64,000 nt of DNA from Streptomyces shenzhenensis (lineage in GTDB: Bacteria; Actinomycetota; Actinomycetes; Streptomycetales; Streptomycetaceae): assembly GCF_021462265.1 (NCBI RefSeq), contig NZ_JAJONF010000002.1, forward strand, positions 248,001-312,000, in the 5' to 3' direction. Within the stretch, counting starts at the first letter, position 1, and every line of letters begins with the position of its first letter. The position numbers and the translations under genes are program-made. Under the pieces are notes generated by a model. It saw only the letters and a program-made list of their open reading frames with translations, ran no database searches and was not told the DNA's origin. This document shows, piece after piece, positions 52,518-61,100 of this stretch.

Positions 52518-53810
52518 TCACCGGGGGCCGGGCCGGTGCTCGGTGATCCAGCGGGCGGCGAGGAGCCCGGAGACGGCGGTGAGGACGGCGGCGGCGATGA
52601 CGGTGGCGTTCAGGCCGAGGGCGTCGGCGAGGACGCCGGCGACGAGCGCGCCGACGGCGTAGCCGACGTCCCGCCAGAACCGGTACGTCCCCAGGGCGTT
52701 GGCCCGCCACGCGGGGTGGGCGTGGTCGGAGACGGAGGCGATCAGGGCCGGGTAGACCATGGCGGTGCCCAGGCCGAGCGCGACGGCGGACAGGATCCCC
52801 GCGAGCAGCGGGCGTCCGAGCAGGGCGAGGGCGAGGACGAAGCCGCCCGCCTGGACGAACATTCCGTAGACGATGAGGGGTCTGCGGCCGATGCGGTCGG
52901 CGAGGTGGCCGGTGGGGATCTGCCCGAGGCCCCACAGGACGGGATAGAGGCCCTTGACCAGTCCGACGGCGGCCAGACCGAGGCCGTGATCGGTGAACAG
53001 CAGGGGGAAGACGCCCCAGGTGAGGCCGTCGTTGAGGTTGTTGACCAGCCCGGCCTGGCTGGCGCCGCGCAGGGAGCGGTGATGCCAGGAGGTGCGTGTG
53101 AACGCCGCCTTCAGGCCGGTGTCCTCGTTGGTGGGCAGGGGCTCGGTGTGGTGGGCGAGTTCGAGCGCGACGTGGCCGGCGGTGTCGCGGACGGCCAGGG
53201 CCAGCGCGAGGCCCGCGACGACGAAGACGACGCCGATGAGCTCGGGGACCGGGCGCAGCCCGTGGCTGGTGGCGAGGTAGCCGGTGAGCAGTGCGGTGAC
53301 GCCGACGGAGGTGTAGCCGGCGGCCTCGTTCAGACCGGTGGCCAGCCCGCGACGGGCGGGGCCCACGAGGTCGATCTTCATGTTGACGGTCATCGACCAG
53401 GTCAGGCCCTGGTTCAGGCCGAGCAGCACGTTGGCGGCGACGATCCATCCCCAGGACGGTGCCCAGGCGAGGGCGAAGGGGACAGGGATGCCGATCAGCC
53501 ATCCGGCCACCAGCAGCTGCTTGCGGCGAAAGCGGGCCGTGAGGGCTCCGGCGGCGAGGTTGGTCAGTGCCTTGGTGACGCCGAAGGCGATGATGAACGA
53601 GAAGACGGCCAGGTCGCTGGTCAGGCCGAACGTCCGCGAGCCGATGAGCGGGACGGTGGTGCGTTCCAGGCCGACCAGGCCGCCGACGCAGCTGCTGACG
53701 ATGACCAGCAGCGTGAACTGCAGCCGGTTCTCCCGCAGTCCGAGGCGCACGGGCCGGCCGTGTGCGTCGGTCGGTGTGGTGGCTGCGGTGGCAGCGGTGG
53801 TGGTGTTCAC
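52518..53810 (-). CDS. MFS transporter
   Basis: 430 residues, about twelve hydrophobic segments, with the MFS loop motif GHLADRIGRRPLIVYG between the two halves and a ARFRRKQLL loop in the first half. Likely a drug or small-anion exporter; the substrate cannot be read. Its start overlaps the stop of a 54-aa gene (53807-53971), so both belong to a leftward operon divergent from an ArsR-rhodanese/cysteine desulfurase operon. That arrangement suggests export or import of a sulfur- or thiol-reactive species (inference). Confidence 0.92.
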   Translation of the reverse strand: MNTTTAATAATTPTDAHGRPVRLGLRENRLQFTLLVIVSSCVGGLVGLERTTVPLIGSRTFGLTSDLAVFSFIIAFGVTKALTNLAAGALTARFRRKQLLVAGWLIGIPVPFALAWAPSWGWIVAANVLLGLNQGLTWSMTVNMKIDLVGPARRGLATGLNEAAGYTSVGVTALLTGYLATSHGLRPVPELIGVVFVVAGLALALAVRDTAGHVALELAHHTEPLPTNEDTGLKAAFTRTSWHHRSLRGASQAGLVNNLNDGLTWGVFPLLFTDHGLGLAAVGLVKGLYPVLWGLGQIPTGHLADRIGRRPLIVYGMFVQAGGFVLALALLGRPLLAGILSAVALGLGTAMVYPALIASVSDHAHPAWRANALGTYRFWRDVGYAVGALVAGVLADALGLNATVIAAAVLTAVSGLLAARWITEHRPGPR

Positions 53811-53971
53811 GGGTTCATGTCCGCTGCGCCCTGGATGAGCTTCTGGCTGTGGGTGGCAAGGGCACGGACCTGTTCGGCGGAGTGCCCGGTCGGCAGCGGG
53901 CCGCCGGTGGAGGCGCGGTTGCGCGGCCCGCTGCCGGCCGGCGGTATCGGATGATCGTCGGCGAAGCCCAT
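53807..53971 (-). CDS. 54-residue protein of unknown function
   Basis: Starts at ATG 53971 with GAGGAAGG nine bases upstream, and its stop overlaps the MFS transporter start by four bases, which supports translation. It is polar, Pro/Gly-rich, with a short helical C-terminus (SAEQVRALATHSQKLIQGA). No membrane segment or cysteines. No family recognised; may be a companion of the transporter. Confidence 0.6.
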   Translation of the reverse strand: MGFADDHPIPPAGSGPRNRASTGGPLPTGHSAEQVRALATHSQKLIQGAADMNP

Positions 53972-54057
53972 CGTGCTGTCCTTCCTCGGGGCGCCGGCTG
54001 GAGGGGCGTCACCGCCGGGCATCAGATACAGTAATCCATAGATATTTGGAGGAAGCG

Positions 54058-54735
54058 ATGCGGGAGGCCACCCCAGGCGGCACCAAGGCCGCCCTCTACG
54101 ACGCGTTCGCGGCCAGCGGCAAGGCGCTGGCCAGCGGAAAGCGCCTTGAGCTGCTCGATCTGCTGGCCCAGGGCGAGCGCACCGTGGACGCTCTGGCCAA
54201 GGCCGCCGGGCTGAACCTGACCACCGCCTCGGCGCACCTGCAGACCCTCAAACAGGCCGGTTTCGTCGCCACCCGCCGCGAAGGCGTCCGCGTCCACTAC
54301 CGGCTCGCCGGAGACGACGTCGCCCAGCTCTTCGCCCTGCTGCGCAAGGTCGCCGACCGTCATCAGGCCGCCGTCCCCGCCGCTCGCGACGCCTACCTCG
54401 GCGAGGACGGCGCCGCAGAGGTCACCCACCAGGAGCTGTTGGCCCGGGTCCAGGCCGGCGACGTGGTCGTGCTCGATGTACGGCCGCTGGAGGAGTACCT
54501 CGCCGGCCACGTCCCCGGGGCCGTCTGCATCCCGGTCGCCGAACTGGCCGACCGCGTCGGCGAACTGCCCGGGGAGACCGAGGTCGTCGTCTACTGCCGC
54601 GGCGCGTACTGCGCGCTCGCCCACGACGCCGTACGCCTGCTCACCGGCCGCGGACGGCGGGCGGTCCGGCTCAGCGACGGCATGCTCGAGTGGCGCCTGG
54701 CCGACCTCCCCGTGCACGCCGGGGCGACGGCGTGA
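54058..54735 (+). CDS. ArsR-family regulator fused to a rhodanese domain
   Basis: 225 residues. The N-terminal ArsR winged helix (RLELLDLLAQGERTVDALAKAAGL, NLTTASAHLQTLKQAGFV; about residues 28-78) lacks the metal-binding ELCVCDL motif. A linker precedes a rhodanese domain (LDVRPLEEYLAGHVPGA) with active-site cysteine in VVYCRGAYC. Such fusions sense sulfane sulfur or related thiol-reactive species through the rhodanese cysteine. ATG 54058 has GGAGGAAG directly upstream in an unusually AT-rich leader. It overlaps the cysteine desulfurase by four bases. Confidence 0.93.
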   Translation: MREATPGGTKAALYDAFAASGKALASGKRLELLDLLAQGERTVDALAKAAGLNLTTASAHLQTLKQAGFVATRREGVRVHYRLAGDDVAQLFALLRKVADRHQAAVPAARDAYLGEDGAAEVTHQELLARVQAGDVVVLDVRPLEEYLAGHVPGAVCIPVAELADRVGELPGETEVVVYCRGAYCALAHDAVRLLTGRGRRAVRLSDGMLEWRLADLPVHAGATA

Positions 54736-55913
54736 ACGGCGTCTCCGGAAGCGTTCCCGCGCACCCGGCCCTCGCCGGCGGGCCGGTCTACCTCGACTAC
54801 AACGCCACCACCCCGGTCGACCCGCGCGTCGCCGAGGCGATGCTGCCGCATCTGACGGACTTCTTCGGCAACCCCTCCAGCAGCCACCGCTACGCCGACA
54901 CACCCCGCCGGGCGCTGGCCGAGGCCCGCGCCGAGGTCGCGCACCTGATCGGCGCCCGGGCCGGCGAAATCGTGTTCACCGGCTCCGGCTCCGAGGCCGA
55001 CATGCTGGCGCTGCGTGGCGTCGTCCTGGCCTCCGGCCGCCCCCGTCCGCACGTGATCACGCAGGCCACGGAGCACCCGGCCGTGCTGGGCACCTGCCGT
55101 GCGCTGGAACGGCTGCACGGCGCGACGGTGACGGTCCTGCCCGTCGACCGGGACGGGCTCGTCGAGCCGGCGGCCCTGGCCGACGCGTTCACCGAGGACA
55201 CGGTACTGGTGTCGGTGATGGCCGCGAACAACGAGACCGGCGCCCTGCAGCCGGTCGCCGAACTCGCCGCCCTCGCCCGCGAGCACGGGGCGCTCTTCCA
55301 CTGCGACGCCGCCCAGGCCGTGGGAAAGATCCCCCTCGGCGTTCAGGGCCTGGGCGTGGACCTGCTCACGGTCGTGGGGCACAAGATGTACGCGCCGAAG
55401 GGCGCCGCGGCCCTGTACGTACGTGACGGCGTACGGCTGGAGCCGGTCGTCTACGGCGGCGGGCAGGAGCGCGGTCTGCGCGCGGGCACGGAGAACGTCG
55501 CCCTGGCCGTCGCTCTCGGCGCCGCCGCCCGGATCTCGGCCGGCGAACTGGCCACCGGCGCCCCGGACCGCATCGCGGCCCTGCGCGACGACCTCCACCA
55601 GCGGCTGACGGCTGCCCTGCCCGGTCGCGTGCACCTCAACGGTCCCGGCGGGCTGCGGCTGCCGAACACCCTGAACATCAGCGTCGACGGTGTCCTCGGA
55701 CACGAACTCCTCGCCGCCGTCGGCGAGATCGCGGCCTCGACCGGATCGGCCTGCCACAGCGGCACCCACACCCCCTCGCCCGTCCTGACCGCCATGGGCC
55801 TCGACACGGCACGCGCGCTCGGCACGCTGCGGCTGTCCCTGGGCCGCTGGACCACGGCCGGCGACATCGAGACGGCGGCGGCGGCCCTCGTCCGGGCGGC
55901 CGCCGCGCAGTGA
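54732..55913 (+). CDS. Cysteine desulfurase (class V aminotransferase)
   Basis: 393-residue NifS/IscS-like PLP enzyme. The Schiff-base lysine is in GHK (K218), and the persulfide cysteine is C341 in GSACHSG. The opening VYLDYNATTPVDPRV is diagnostic. It mobilises sulfur from cysteine as a protein persulfide. No iron-sulfur scaffold or tRNA-thiolation gene is adjacent; instead it is coupled to an ArsR-rhodanese gene, so it likely serves that sulfur/stress module rather than Fe-S assembly. Confidence 0.94.
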   Translation: MNGVSGSVPAHPALAGGPVYLDYNATTPVDPRVAEAMLPHLTDFFGNPSSSHRYADTPRRALAEARAEVAHLIGARAGEIVFTGSGSEADMLALRGVVLASGRPRPHVITQATEHPAVLGTCRALERLHGATVTVLPVDRDGLVEPAALADAFTEDTVLVSVMAANNETGALQPVAELAALAREHGALFHCDAAQAVGKIPLGVQGLGVDLLTVVGHKMYAPKGAAALYVRDGVRLEPVVYGGGQERGLRAGTENVALAVALGAAARISAGELATGAPDRIAALRDDLHQRLTAALPGRVHLNGPGGLRLPNTLNISVDGVLGHELLAAVGEIAASTGSACHSGTHTPSPVLTAMGLDTARALGTLRLSLGRWTTAGDIETAAAALVRAAAAQ

Positions 55914-56060
55914 CCGGGCCGGCCGGCCCGACCCAGGAGGAACCGGCGACGAGCGGGAGAGGCATGAGCCGTCCGAGGCGGCGGCAGGGGTGGCGGCTGT
56001 GACGCCGGCGCTTCTCGGCCGGCCGCCGTCTTGCCGCCCCGCCTCGGCCGGGCGGCCGCG

Positions 56061-56843
56061 TCAGTGCTGGCAGGCCGGGCACCAGACCGTGCGGCGGCCG
56101 GAGATGCGGCGTGCGCGCAGGCCGGTGCCGCAGCGGGGGCAGGCGGGCTCGGCGTCGTCACGGTGACCGGTGAGCCAGGTGGCGCGCGGGGGTACGCGGG
56201 CGGCGCGGCAGGACGAGGTGAGCACCCGGCGCATCGCGGTGAACACCCGGCGTGCCTCGGCCTCGTCGAGTTCCCGGCCGGGACGCCCCGGCGCCACCCT
56301 GGCCCGCCACAGGATCTCGTCGCAGAGAAGGTTCCCCAGGCCGGCGATGGCGGACTGGTCCATCAGCAGACCCTTGACGGCGCCCCGCCGCCCGGCGAGC
56401 AGCGCCAGGAAGTCCTCACGGCCGATGTCGAGGGCGTCGGGACCCAGCCCGGCCAGTATGCGCTCCACCGCCTCGGGTCCGTCGGCCAGCCGTACGCCCT
56501 GGAGTTTGCGCTGGTCGCGATAGCGCAGCTGGCGCTCGCCGTCGAGGGTGAGGACGACCCGGTCGTGCCGGTCCGGCGGGTCGTCGGCCGAGGCCGCTAT
56601 CAGCCGGCCGGTCATGCCGAAGTGCCACACCAGGGCCGGGCCGTCGCCGACCGGCGCCACCAGCAGTTTGCCGTGGCGGCGCGGCGTACCCAGCCGCCGG
56701 CCCTCGACCTCGCGCCGCAGCCGCCGCACACCGACGCCGCGCAGGACACCCGCGTCCCGCACGTCGACGCGCCGGACGCGGTGCCCCCGGCCGCAGGAGT
56801 CCAGCACCTCGCGAAAGCCCTCGACGTCCGGCAACTCCGGCAT
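56061..56843 (-). CDS. Fpg/Nei-family DNA glycosylase
   Basis: 260 residues. The mature N-terminal Pro (P2) and catalytic Glu (E3) are in MPELPDVEGF, a lysine for beta-elimination is at HGKLLV, and a C-terminal zinc finger reads CPRCGTGLRARR ... WCPAC (four cysteines). It belongs to the formamidopyrimidine/endonuclease VIII family that removes oxidised bases. The N-terminal PDVEGF rather than PEVET suggests a non-MutM actinomycete subclade. GGGAGGAG precedes the ATG. Confidence 0.94.
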   Translation of the reverse strand: MPELPDVEGFREVLDSCGRGHRVRRVDVRDAGVLRGVGVRRLRREVEGRRLGTPRRHGKLLVAPVGDGPALVWHFGMTGRLIAASADDPPDRHDRVVLTLDGERQLRYRDQRKLQGVRLADGPEAVERILAGLGPDALDIGREDFLALLAGRRGAVKGLLMDQSAIAGLGNLLCDEILWRARVAPGRPGRELDEAEARRVFTAMRRVLTSSCRAARVPPRATWLTGHRDDAEPACPRCGTGLRARRISGRRTVWCPACQH

Positions 56844-57015
56844 GGCTCCTCCCGGCGGCACTCCTGGCCGCGATCCCGTTGGTGGGTGCCAGCGGTGATC
56901 TCGGCGCGCTCCGCACACCCCGGGTAGCCGCGTTCGCCCCCGTCCAATCGTCGCGAAGAGCGGAAACGGGCCGGTCCGCCGCATGATCCGCGCCGCTCGG
57001 GGGCATGCGGTCACT

Positions 57016-57231
57016 ATGGAAGGCGCGCCTGTGATCGTGCAGCCGCCGGGCCCCGACGGCGGCCGGCGGGTCACCATCCGCGGGGAGTACGTCGGCATCG
57101 CGTACCACCTGCTCGACATCGTCGAGTTCCTGCGTCGCGCGGGCCTGCCCGAGGCCAGTACGACGGTCGACGACCCCGAGCTGATCGAGTGGCGCGGCAT
57201 CGGTCCCAGGGCCTGGACGGCCACCGGCTGA
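57016..57231 (+). CDS. Small conserved-looking protein of unknown function
   Basis: 71 residues, Gly/Pro-rich at the N-terminus then a short amphipathic segment (YHLLDIVEFLRRAGLPEA). No signal peptide or membrane helix. The ATG at 57016 is preferred to the in-frame ATG at 56983, which overlaps the region upstream of the glycosylase start. No family recognised. Confidence 0.55.
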   Translation: MEGAPVIVQPPGPDGGRRVTIRGEYVGIAYHLLDIVEFLRRAGLPEASTTVDDPELIEWRGIGPRAWTATG

Positions 57232-57317
57232 CCGCGTCGGCCGGTCCGGAGGACCGGCAGGAGTTGTTCGACCCTACGAACTTTCTGCGTGACGGGTACA
57301 CATCAGTCGCCTCTACT

Positions 57318-57336
57318 GATAGGAAACCTTCCTATC
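57318..57336. promoter_or_regulatory. Palindrome in the chitosanase promoter
   Basis: GATAGGAA-ACC-TTCCTATC, perfect 8-bp arms, 34 bases before the chitosanase start. It resembles the palindromic operator described upstream of chitosanase genes in Streptomyces/Kitasatospora and bound by the repressor CsnR (recall, wording not verified). Confidence 0.65.
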
Positions 57337-57369
57337 GATGACTGACCGCAACCCCCCACTGGAGTCCCT

Positions 57370-58233
57370 GTGCGGAACCCGAACGACACCACCACGAACC
57401 CGGTCCTGACCTCCCGCCGCACCCTGCTCGCCCTGCTCGGCGCGTCCGCCGTCGGCGCCGGAGCCGTGCTGCTGCGCCCGGCACACGCCTCCGCCGCCGC
57501 GTCCGCCGCGTCCGCCGCGAGCTGTGCGGGCCTCGACGACCCGGCGAAGAAGGAGATCGCCATGAAGCTGGTGTCGAGCGCGGAGAACTCCTCGCTCGAC
57601 TGGAAGGCGCAGTACAAGTACATCGAGGACATCGGCGACGGCCGCGGCTACACCGCCGGGATCATCGGCTTCTGCTCCGGCACCGGCGACATGCTCGACC
57701 TCGTCCAGCTCTACACCGACCGCGAGCCCGGCAACGTGCTCGCCAAGTACCTCCCCGCCCTGCGGCGGGTCAACGGCACCGACTCGCACAGCGGCCTCGA
57801 CCCGAACTTCCCCGCCGACTGGCGCAAGGCCGCCCAGGACACCGCCTTCCAGCAGGCCCAGAACGACGAACGCGACCGCGTGTACTTCAACCCGGCCGTC
57901 CAGCAGGGCAAGACGGACGGGCTGGGCACGCTGGGACAGTTCACCTACTACGACGCCATCGTCATGCACGGTGACGGCGACGACGCCACCAGCTTCCGCA
58001 ACATACGCAAGCGCGCCCTCGGCAAGGCCAAGCCCCCGGCGCAGGGCGGCGACGAGGTGACGTACCTCAACGCCTTCCTCGACGCCCGTGTGTGGGCCAT
58101 GAAGCAGGAGGAGGCCCACAGCGACACCACGAGGGTCGACACCGAGCAGCGGGTCTTCCTGAAGAAGGGCAACCTCTGCCTGAACACCCCGCTGGACTGG
58201 AAGGTGTACGGCGACAGCTACCACATCGGCTGA
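57370..58233 (+). CDS. csn: Secreted GH46 chitosanase
   Basis: 287 residues. A twin-arginine signal peptide (SRRTLLALLGASAVGAGAV, cleavage after about residue 40) directs export. The mature enzyme carries the GH46 catalytic pair: E72 in SSAENSS and D90 in IGDGRGYT. It hydrolyses chitosan to oligosaccharides outside the cell. GTG at 57370 follows GGAG. The upstream palindrome suggests substrate-induced derepression; the regulator gene is not in this window. A strong hairpin terminator follows. Confidence 0.95.
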   Translation: MRNPNDTTTNPVLTSRRTLLALLGASAVGAGAVLLRPAHASAAASAASAASCAGLDDPAKKEIAMKLVSSAENSSLDWKAQYKYIEDIGDGRGYTAGIIGFCSGTGDMLDLVQLYTDREPGNVLAKYLPALRRVNGTDSHSGLDPNFPADWRKAAQDTAFQQAQNDERDRVYFNPAVQQGKTDGLGTLGQFTYYDAIVMHGDGDDATSFRNIRKRALGKAKPPAQGGDEVTYLNAFLDARVWAMKQEEAHSDTTRVDTEQRVFLKKGNLCLNTPLDWKVYGDSYHIG

Positions 58234-58238
58234 CCCCC

Positions 58239-58279
58239 GGGCTGTCGTACCGCCGAGTCCCCACGCGGTACGACAGCCC
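58239..58279. terminator. Hairpin terminator after chitosanase
   Basis: GGGCTGTCGTACCGC and its complement form a perfect 15-bp stem with an 11-nt loop, five bases after the chitosanase stop; also serves the convergent methyltransferase gene. Confidence 0.8.
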
Positions 58280-58306
58280 AGAGGTCCACCCCCCTCGCGG
58301 CGGCCG

Positions 58307-59113
58307 TTACGGCTTGATGCCCACCCCGGTCCACAGGCTGACCTCCGCGTCGGTGGCGGTCGGCTCCTCGTCCGGGCGCCAGCGGTGGCCCACGGACACG
58401 CCGGGGTCGAGCAGTTCCAGCCCGTCGAAGAAGCGCACCACGTCCGCCCGCGAGCGGAACTGCACCGGGGTCCCGGCGTCGGTGTAGACGGCGGTGACCT
58501 TCTGCCAGGTGTCCGGGTCGAAGTCGGGCGTGCAGTGGCTCAGGGCGAGCGCGCTGCCCGAGGGCAGCACGTCGAGCAGCCGGCTGACGATGCCGTACGG
58601 GTCCTGCGCGTCCGTCACGAAGTGCATCAGGGCGTTGAGCGACAGTGCCACCGGCCGCCCGAGGTCCAGGACCTCCGCCAGTTCGGGGGCGTCCAGCAGC
58701 GTCTGCGGGTCGTTGACGTCCGCCTCGATGTAGGTGGTACGGCCCTGCGTCGTGCTGCGCATCAGACGCTCGGCGTACTTGAGCACCAGCGGGTCGTTGT
58801 CGGCGTACACCACCCGGGCCTCGGGGACCACGGACTGGGCCACCTGGTGCAGGTTCGGCTCGGTGGGGATGCCGGTGCCGATGTCCAGCCACTGCCTGAT
58901 GCCGTGCTCGCGGGCGAGAACGCGGGTGGCCCGGTGCATGAAGGCGCGGTTCTCCCGCGCGCACACGAAGATGCCCGGGTAGACGGACGCCACGGTCTCG
59001 GCGGCGTGCGTGTCCACTTCGAAGTGGTCCTTGCCGCCCAGGTAGTAGTCGTACATGCGGGCGGAGTGCGGCCTGCTGGTGTCGATGTCCCGGGCTATGG
59101 GGGAGTTGGTCAT
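58307..59113 (-). CDS. SAM-dependent methyltransferase, DUF574 family
   Basis: 268 residues of the actinomycete DUF574 methyltransferase family. The opening SRPHSARMYDYYLGGKDHFEVD is diagnostic, and LDIGTGIPT is SAM motif I. Function is unknown; these proteins are commonly next to XRE/DUF397 regulators. The GAAAGG before the ATG is a weak ribosome site. Confidence 0.93.
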   Translation of the reverse strand: MTNSPIARDIDTSRPHSARMYDYYLGGKDHFEVDTHAAETVASVYPGIFVCARENRAFMHRATRVLAREHGIRQWLDIGTGIPTEPNLHQVAQSVVPEARVVYADNDPLVLKYAERLMRSTTQGRTTYIEADVNDPQTLLDAPELAEVLDLGRPVALSLNALMHFVTDAQDPYGIVSRLLDVLPSGSALALSHCTPDFDPDTWQKVTAVYTDAGTPVQFRSRADVVRFFDGLELLDPGVSVGHRWRPDEEPTATDAEVSLWTGVGIKP

Positions 59114-59148
59114 CCTGAACCTTTCAGAGGAGGAGCGTGGGGGAGGGG

Positions 59149-59436
59149 TCAGCCAGTGGTGAGGTGGTCGGCGAGGCCCCGTTTGACCCCGGCGACGAAC
59201 GCGGTGATCTCTTCAGGGGTGTAGATCAACGCGGGACCGGCCGGATCAGTCGACTGGCGCAGCGCGATCCGGCCGTCGGCGAGCTGCTTCGTCTGCACGC
59301 ACTGACCGCCGTTGGGGCCGCTCCAGGGCGATTCCCAGCCCTGTTCCCCCAGGTCCGATGCGGGCATGCCGTTGTACACGTCGTGGACGCTGCCGTCGAA
59401 GGTGGTCACGAGTACTCCTTCGTCGAAGGTGGTCAT
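59149..59436 (-). CDS. DUF397 protein
   Basis: 95 residues. The DUF397 pattern is seen in WESPWSGPNGGQCVQT and ALIYTPEEITAFVAGVKRG. These small proteins are partners (anti-XRE factors) of Streptomyces XRE/DUF5753 regulators such as the gene immediately upstream. The ATG at 59436 overlaps the XRE stop. A tandem 27-bp duplication gives a second, in-frame ribosome site and start (GTG at 59409), so a protein nine residues shorter can also be made. Confidence 0.93.
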   Translation of the reverse strand: MTTFDEGVLVTTFDGSVHDVYNGMPASDLGEQGWESPWSGPNGGQCVQTKQLADGRIALRQSTDPAGPALIYTPEEITAFVAGVKRGLADHLTTG

Positions 59437-59447
59437 GAGTACTCCTT
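59394..59447 (-). repeat. 27-bp tandem duplication carrying ribosome site and start codon
   Basis: Two copies, 59394-59420 and 59421-59447, differ at one base, which changes ATG to GTG. On the minus strand each copy is GAAGGAGTACTC, start codon, ACCACC, TTCGAC. Confidence 0.9.
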
Positions 59448-60308
59448 GCGCATGCGGTTCAGGAGCCCCCTGCTCTGCGCGTCGGAAGTGAGCAGAGCCA
59501 TGCGGTTGTGCGCCTCCAGGTGAGCGACCACGTCGGAGCGCTGGTCCAGGTACATCGCGCCGGAGAGGATCTCGGTGTAGACGACGTCCGGCAGCTCGGG
59601 CTCCGCGAACCGGAAGTAGGTGAACGGGGCGCACGCGCCCACATGGGCACCGGCGGTGAACGGGACGACGTCGACGCTGACGTGCGCGAGCTCCGAGAGC
59701 TCCAGCAGCCGTTCGATCTGCTCCCGCATCACCTCGGGCCCGCCGACCACCCGGTGCAGGACGGCCTCCTCCATCACCACCCACAGCGTCGGCGCGTCGG
59801 AGCGCTCCAGCAGGACCTGACGGCGCAGCCGCAGGTTCACCCGCCGCTCCAGGTCCTCGTCGCTGTCGTTCGGGAAACCGCCGCTGAGCACGGAGCGCGC
59901 GTACTCCGGGGTCTGCAGCAGCCCCGTGACGTAGTGCGGTTCGTATGTGCGCAGGGTGGTCGCGCCGGTCTCCAGGCTCACATAGGCGCTGAACCAGGTG
60001 GGCAGCACATCCCGGTACGTGTGCCACCAGCCGGGCTCGTTGGCGCGCTCGGCGAACGTGACGAACTCGTCACGTTCCTGCTGGTCGGCGCCGTAGGTCT
60101 CAAGCAGCTTGTCGACGTAGAGCGGCTTGAGCGTCACCTCGGCCTTCTCCAGCCGGCGAATGGTCAGGGGCGTGACCCGAAGCGCCCGTGCCGCGTCCTC
60201 CAGGGACACGCCCGCTTCCTGACGCCGCTCCTGGAGCCTGCGGCCCAGGATCATGCGGAGAACGGTGGGCGCACTGGTACCGCCCGCGTTCGAACGTCCT
60301 TCGCTCAC
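59433..60308 (-). CDS. XRE-family regulator with DUF5753 domain
   Basis: 291 residues. N-terminal helix-turn-helix (LEDAARALRVTPLTIRRLEKAE, about residues 36-57) and the DUF5753 C-terminal domain (FVTFAERANEPGWWHTYRDVLP; LQTPEYARSVL). Such regulators work with the small DUF397 protein and affect development or antibiotic production in Streptomyces. GTG 60308 has AGGAGG six bases upstream and is preferred to the TTG at 60314. Confidence 0.94.
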   Translation of the reverse strand: MSEGRSNAGGTSAPTVLRMILGRRLQERRQEAGVSLEDAARALRVTPLTIRRLEKAEVTLKPLYVDKLLETYGADQQERDEFVTFAERANEPGWWHTYRDVLPTWFSAYVSLETGATTLRTYEPHYVTGLLQTPEYARSVLSGGFPNDSDEDLERRVNLRLRRQVLLERSDAPTLWVVMEEAVLHRVVGGPEVMREQIERLLELSELAHVSVDVVPFTAGAHVGACAPFTYFRFAEPELPDVVYTEILSGAMYLDQRSDVVAHLEAHNRMALLTSDAQSRGLLNRMRKEYS

Positions 60309-60568
60309 GCCCAACCTCCTGAGGGTCTGTCACCCGGACGAGTGTGACAGGCAGTTGATGAAGCGACCATACCGATACCGGCATTCTGAAATTATCAGGG
60401 AGTCGGTTGCAGCCTGAACTCGCATGCGCGCATGATTACTTGAGCAACTCGCGGCCACCAACGCGGGCGATGACACGCTCTCCGTGCGGCCGTTGCTCCG
60501 CCGTGCCTGTTCTGCTCCGCCGCTCCGCCCGGTTCTTCGCCGCGCCCGCATTACGGAAGGCAGTCATC

Positions 60569-61009
60569 GTGTCCCCCCACGCGACCTCCCCCCGCGACCT
60601 GTTAGACGTAGTCGCGCCCGACCGGGCGCACTGGCTCGAGCTGCCCTCGCACCGCTCCAGCGTCAGAGTCGCCCGCCGCTCCGTGAGAACCCGGCTCGCC
60701 GAGTGGGGACTCTCCCGTGAGGTGTGCGAGGACGCGGTGCTGCTCGTGTCCGAGCTGGCCACCAACGCCGTCATCCACACGCTGAGCGTGCGGATCCTGT
60801 GCGGTATGGGACTGGTCGCCGACGGATGTCTGCGGCTCGAAGTCCATGACCACGACTACTCCGGACGCGACCTGCCCCGGCGTGAGCCCGGCCCCGACGA
60901 CGAGGGCGGCCGGGGGCTGCTGCTCGTCGAGCAGCTCGCCGACTCCTGGGGCGTCGACCGGTCGAGGCTCACCAGCGGCCACGCGGTGTGGGCGATGCTC
61001 TCGGCCTGA
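60569..61009 (+). CDS. Anti-sigma-like ATP-binding protein (HATPase)
   Basis: 146-residue GHKL-fold protein of the RsbW/SpoIIAB-like group found in large numbers in Streptomyces. The N-box ELATNAVIH and the G-box GRGLLLVEQLADSWG are intact. GTG 60569 has GGAAGG eight bases upstream; the longer in-frame start at 60407 adds a poorly conserved Arg-rich leader. It is divergent from the XRE gene; partner sigma factor or STAS protein unknown. Confidence 0.88.
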   Translation: MSPHATSPRDLLDVVAPDRAHWLELPSHRSSVRVARRSVRTRLAEWGLSREVCEDAVLLVSELATNAVIHTLSVRILCGMGLVADGCLRLEVHDHDYSGRDLPRREPGPDDEGGRGLLLVEQLADSWGVDRSRLTSGHAVWAMLSA

Positions 61010-61063
61010 CTCCGGTGCCTTGGCGGCTTGCGAACAGGGCACCGGGGAGGCGGGGTTGCCGAT

Positions 61064-61093
61064 TTCACGGGGGTGCGGCGCCCTGCATATGAT
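61064..61093 (+). promoter_or_regulatory. Promoter for a leaderless message
   Basis: TTCACG (61064-61069), 18-bp spacer, TATGAT (61088-61093), a perfect actinomycete -10. The GTG at 61101 lies at the expected transcription start. Confidence 0.6.
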
Positions 61094-61100
61094 CTTGGTC

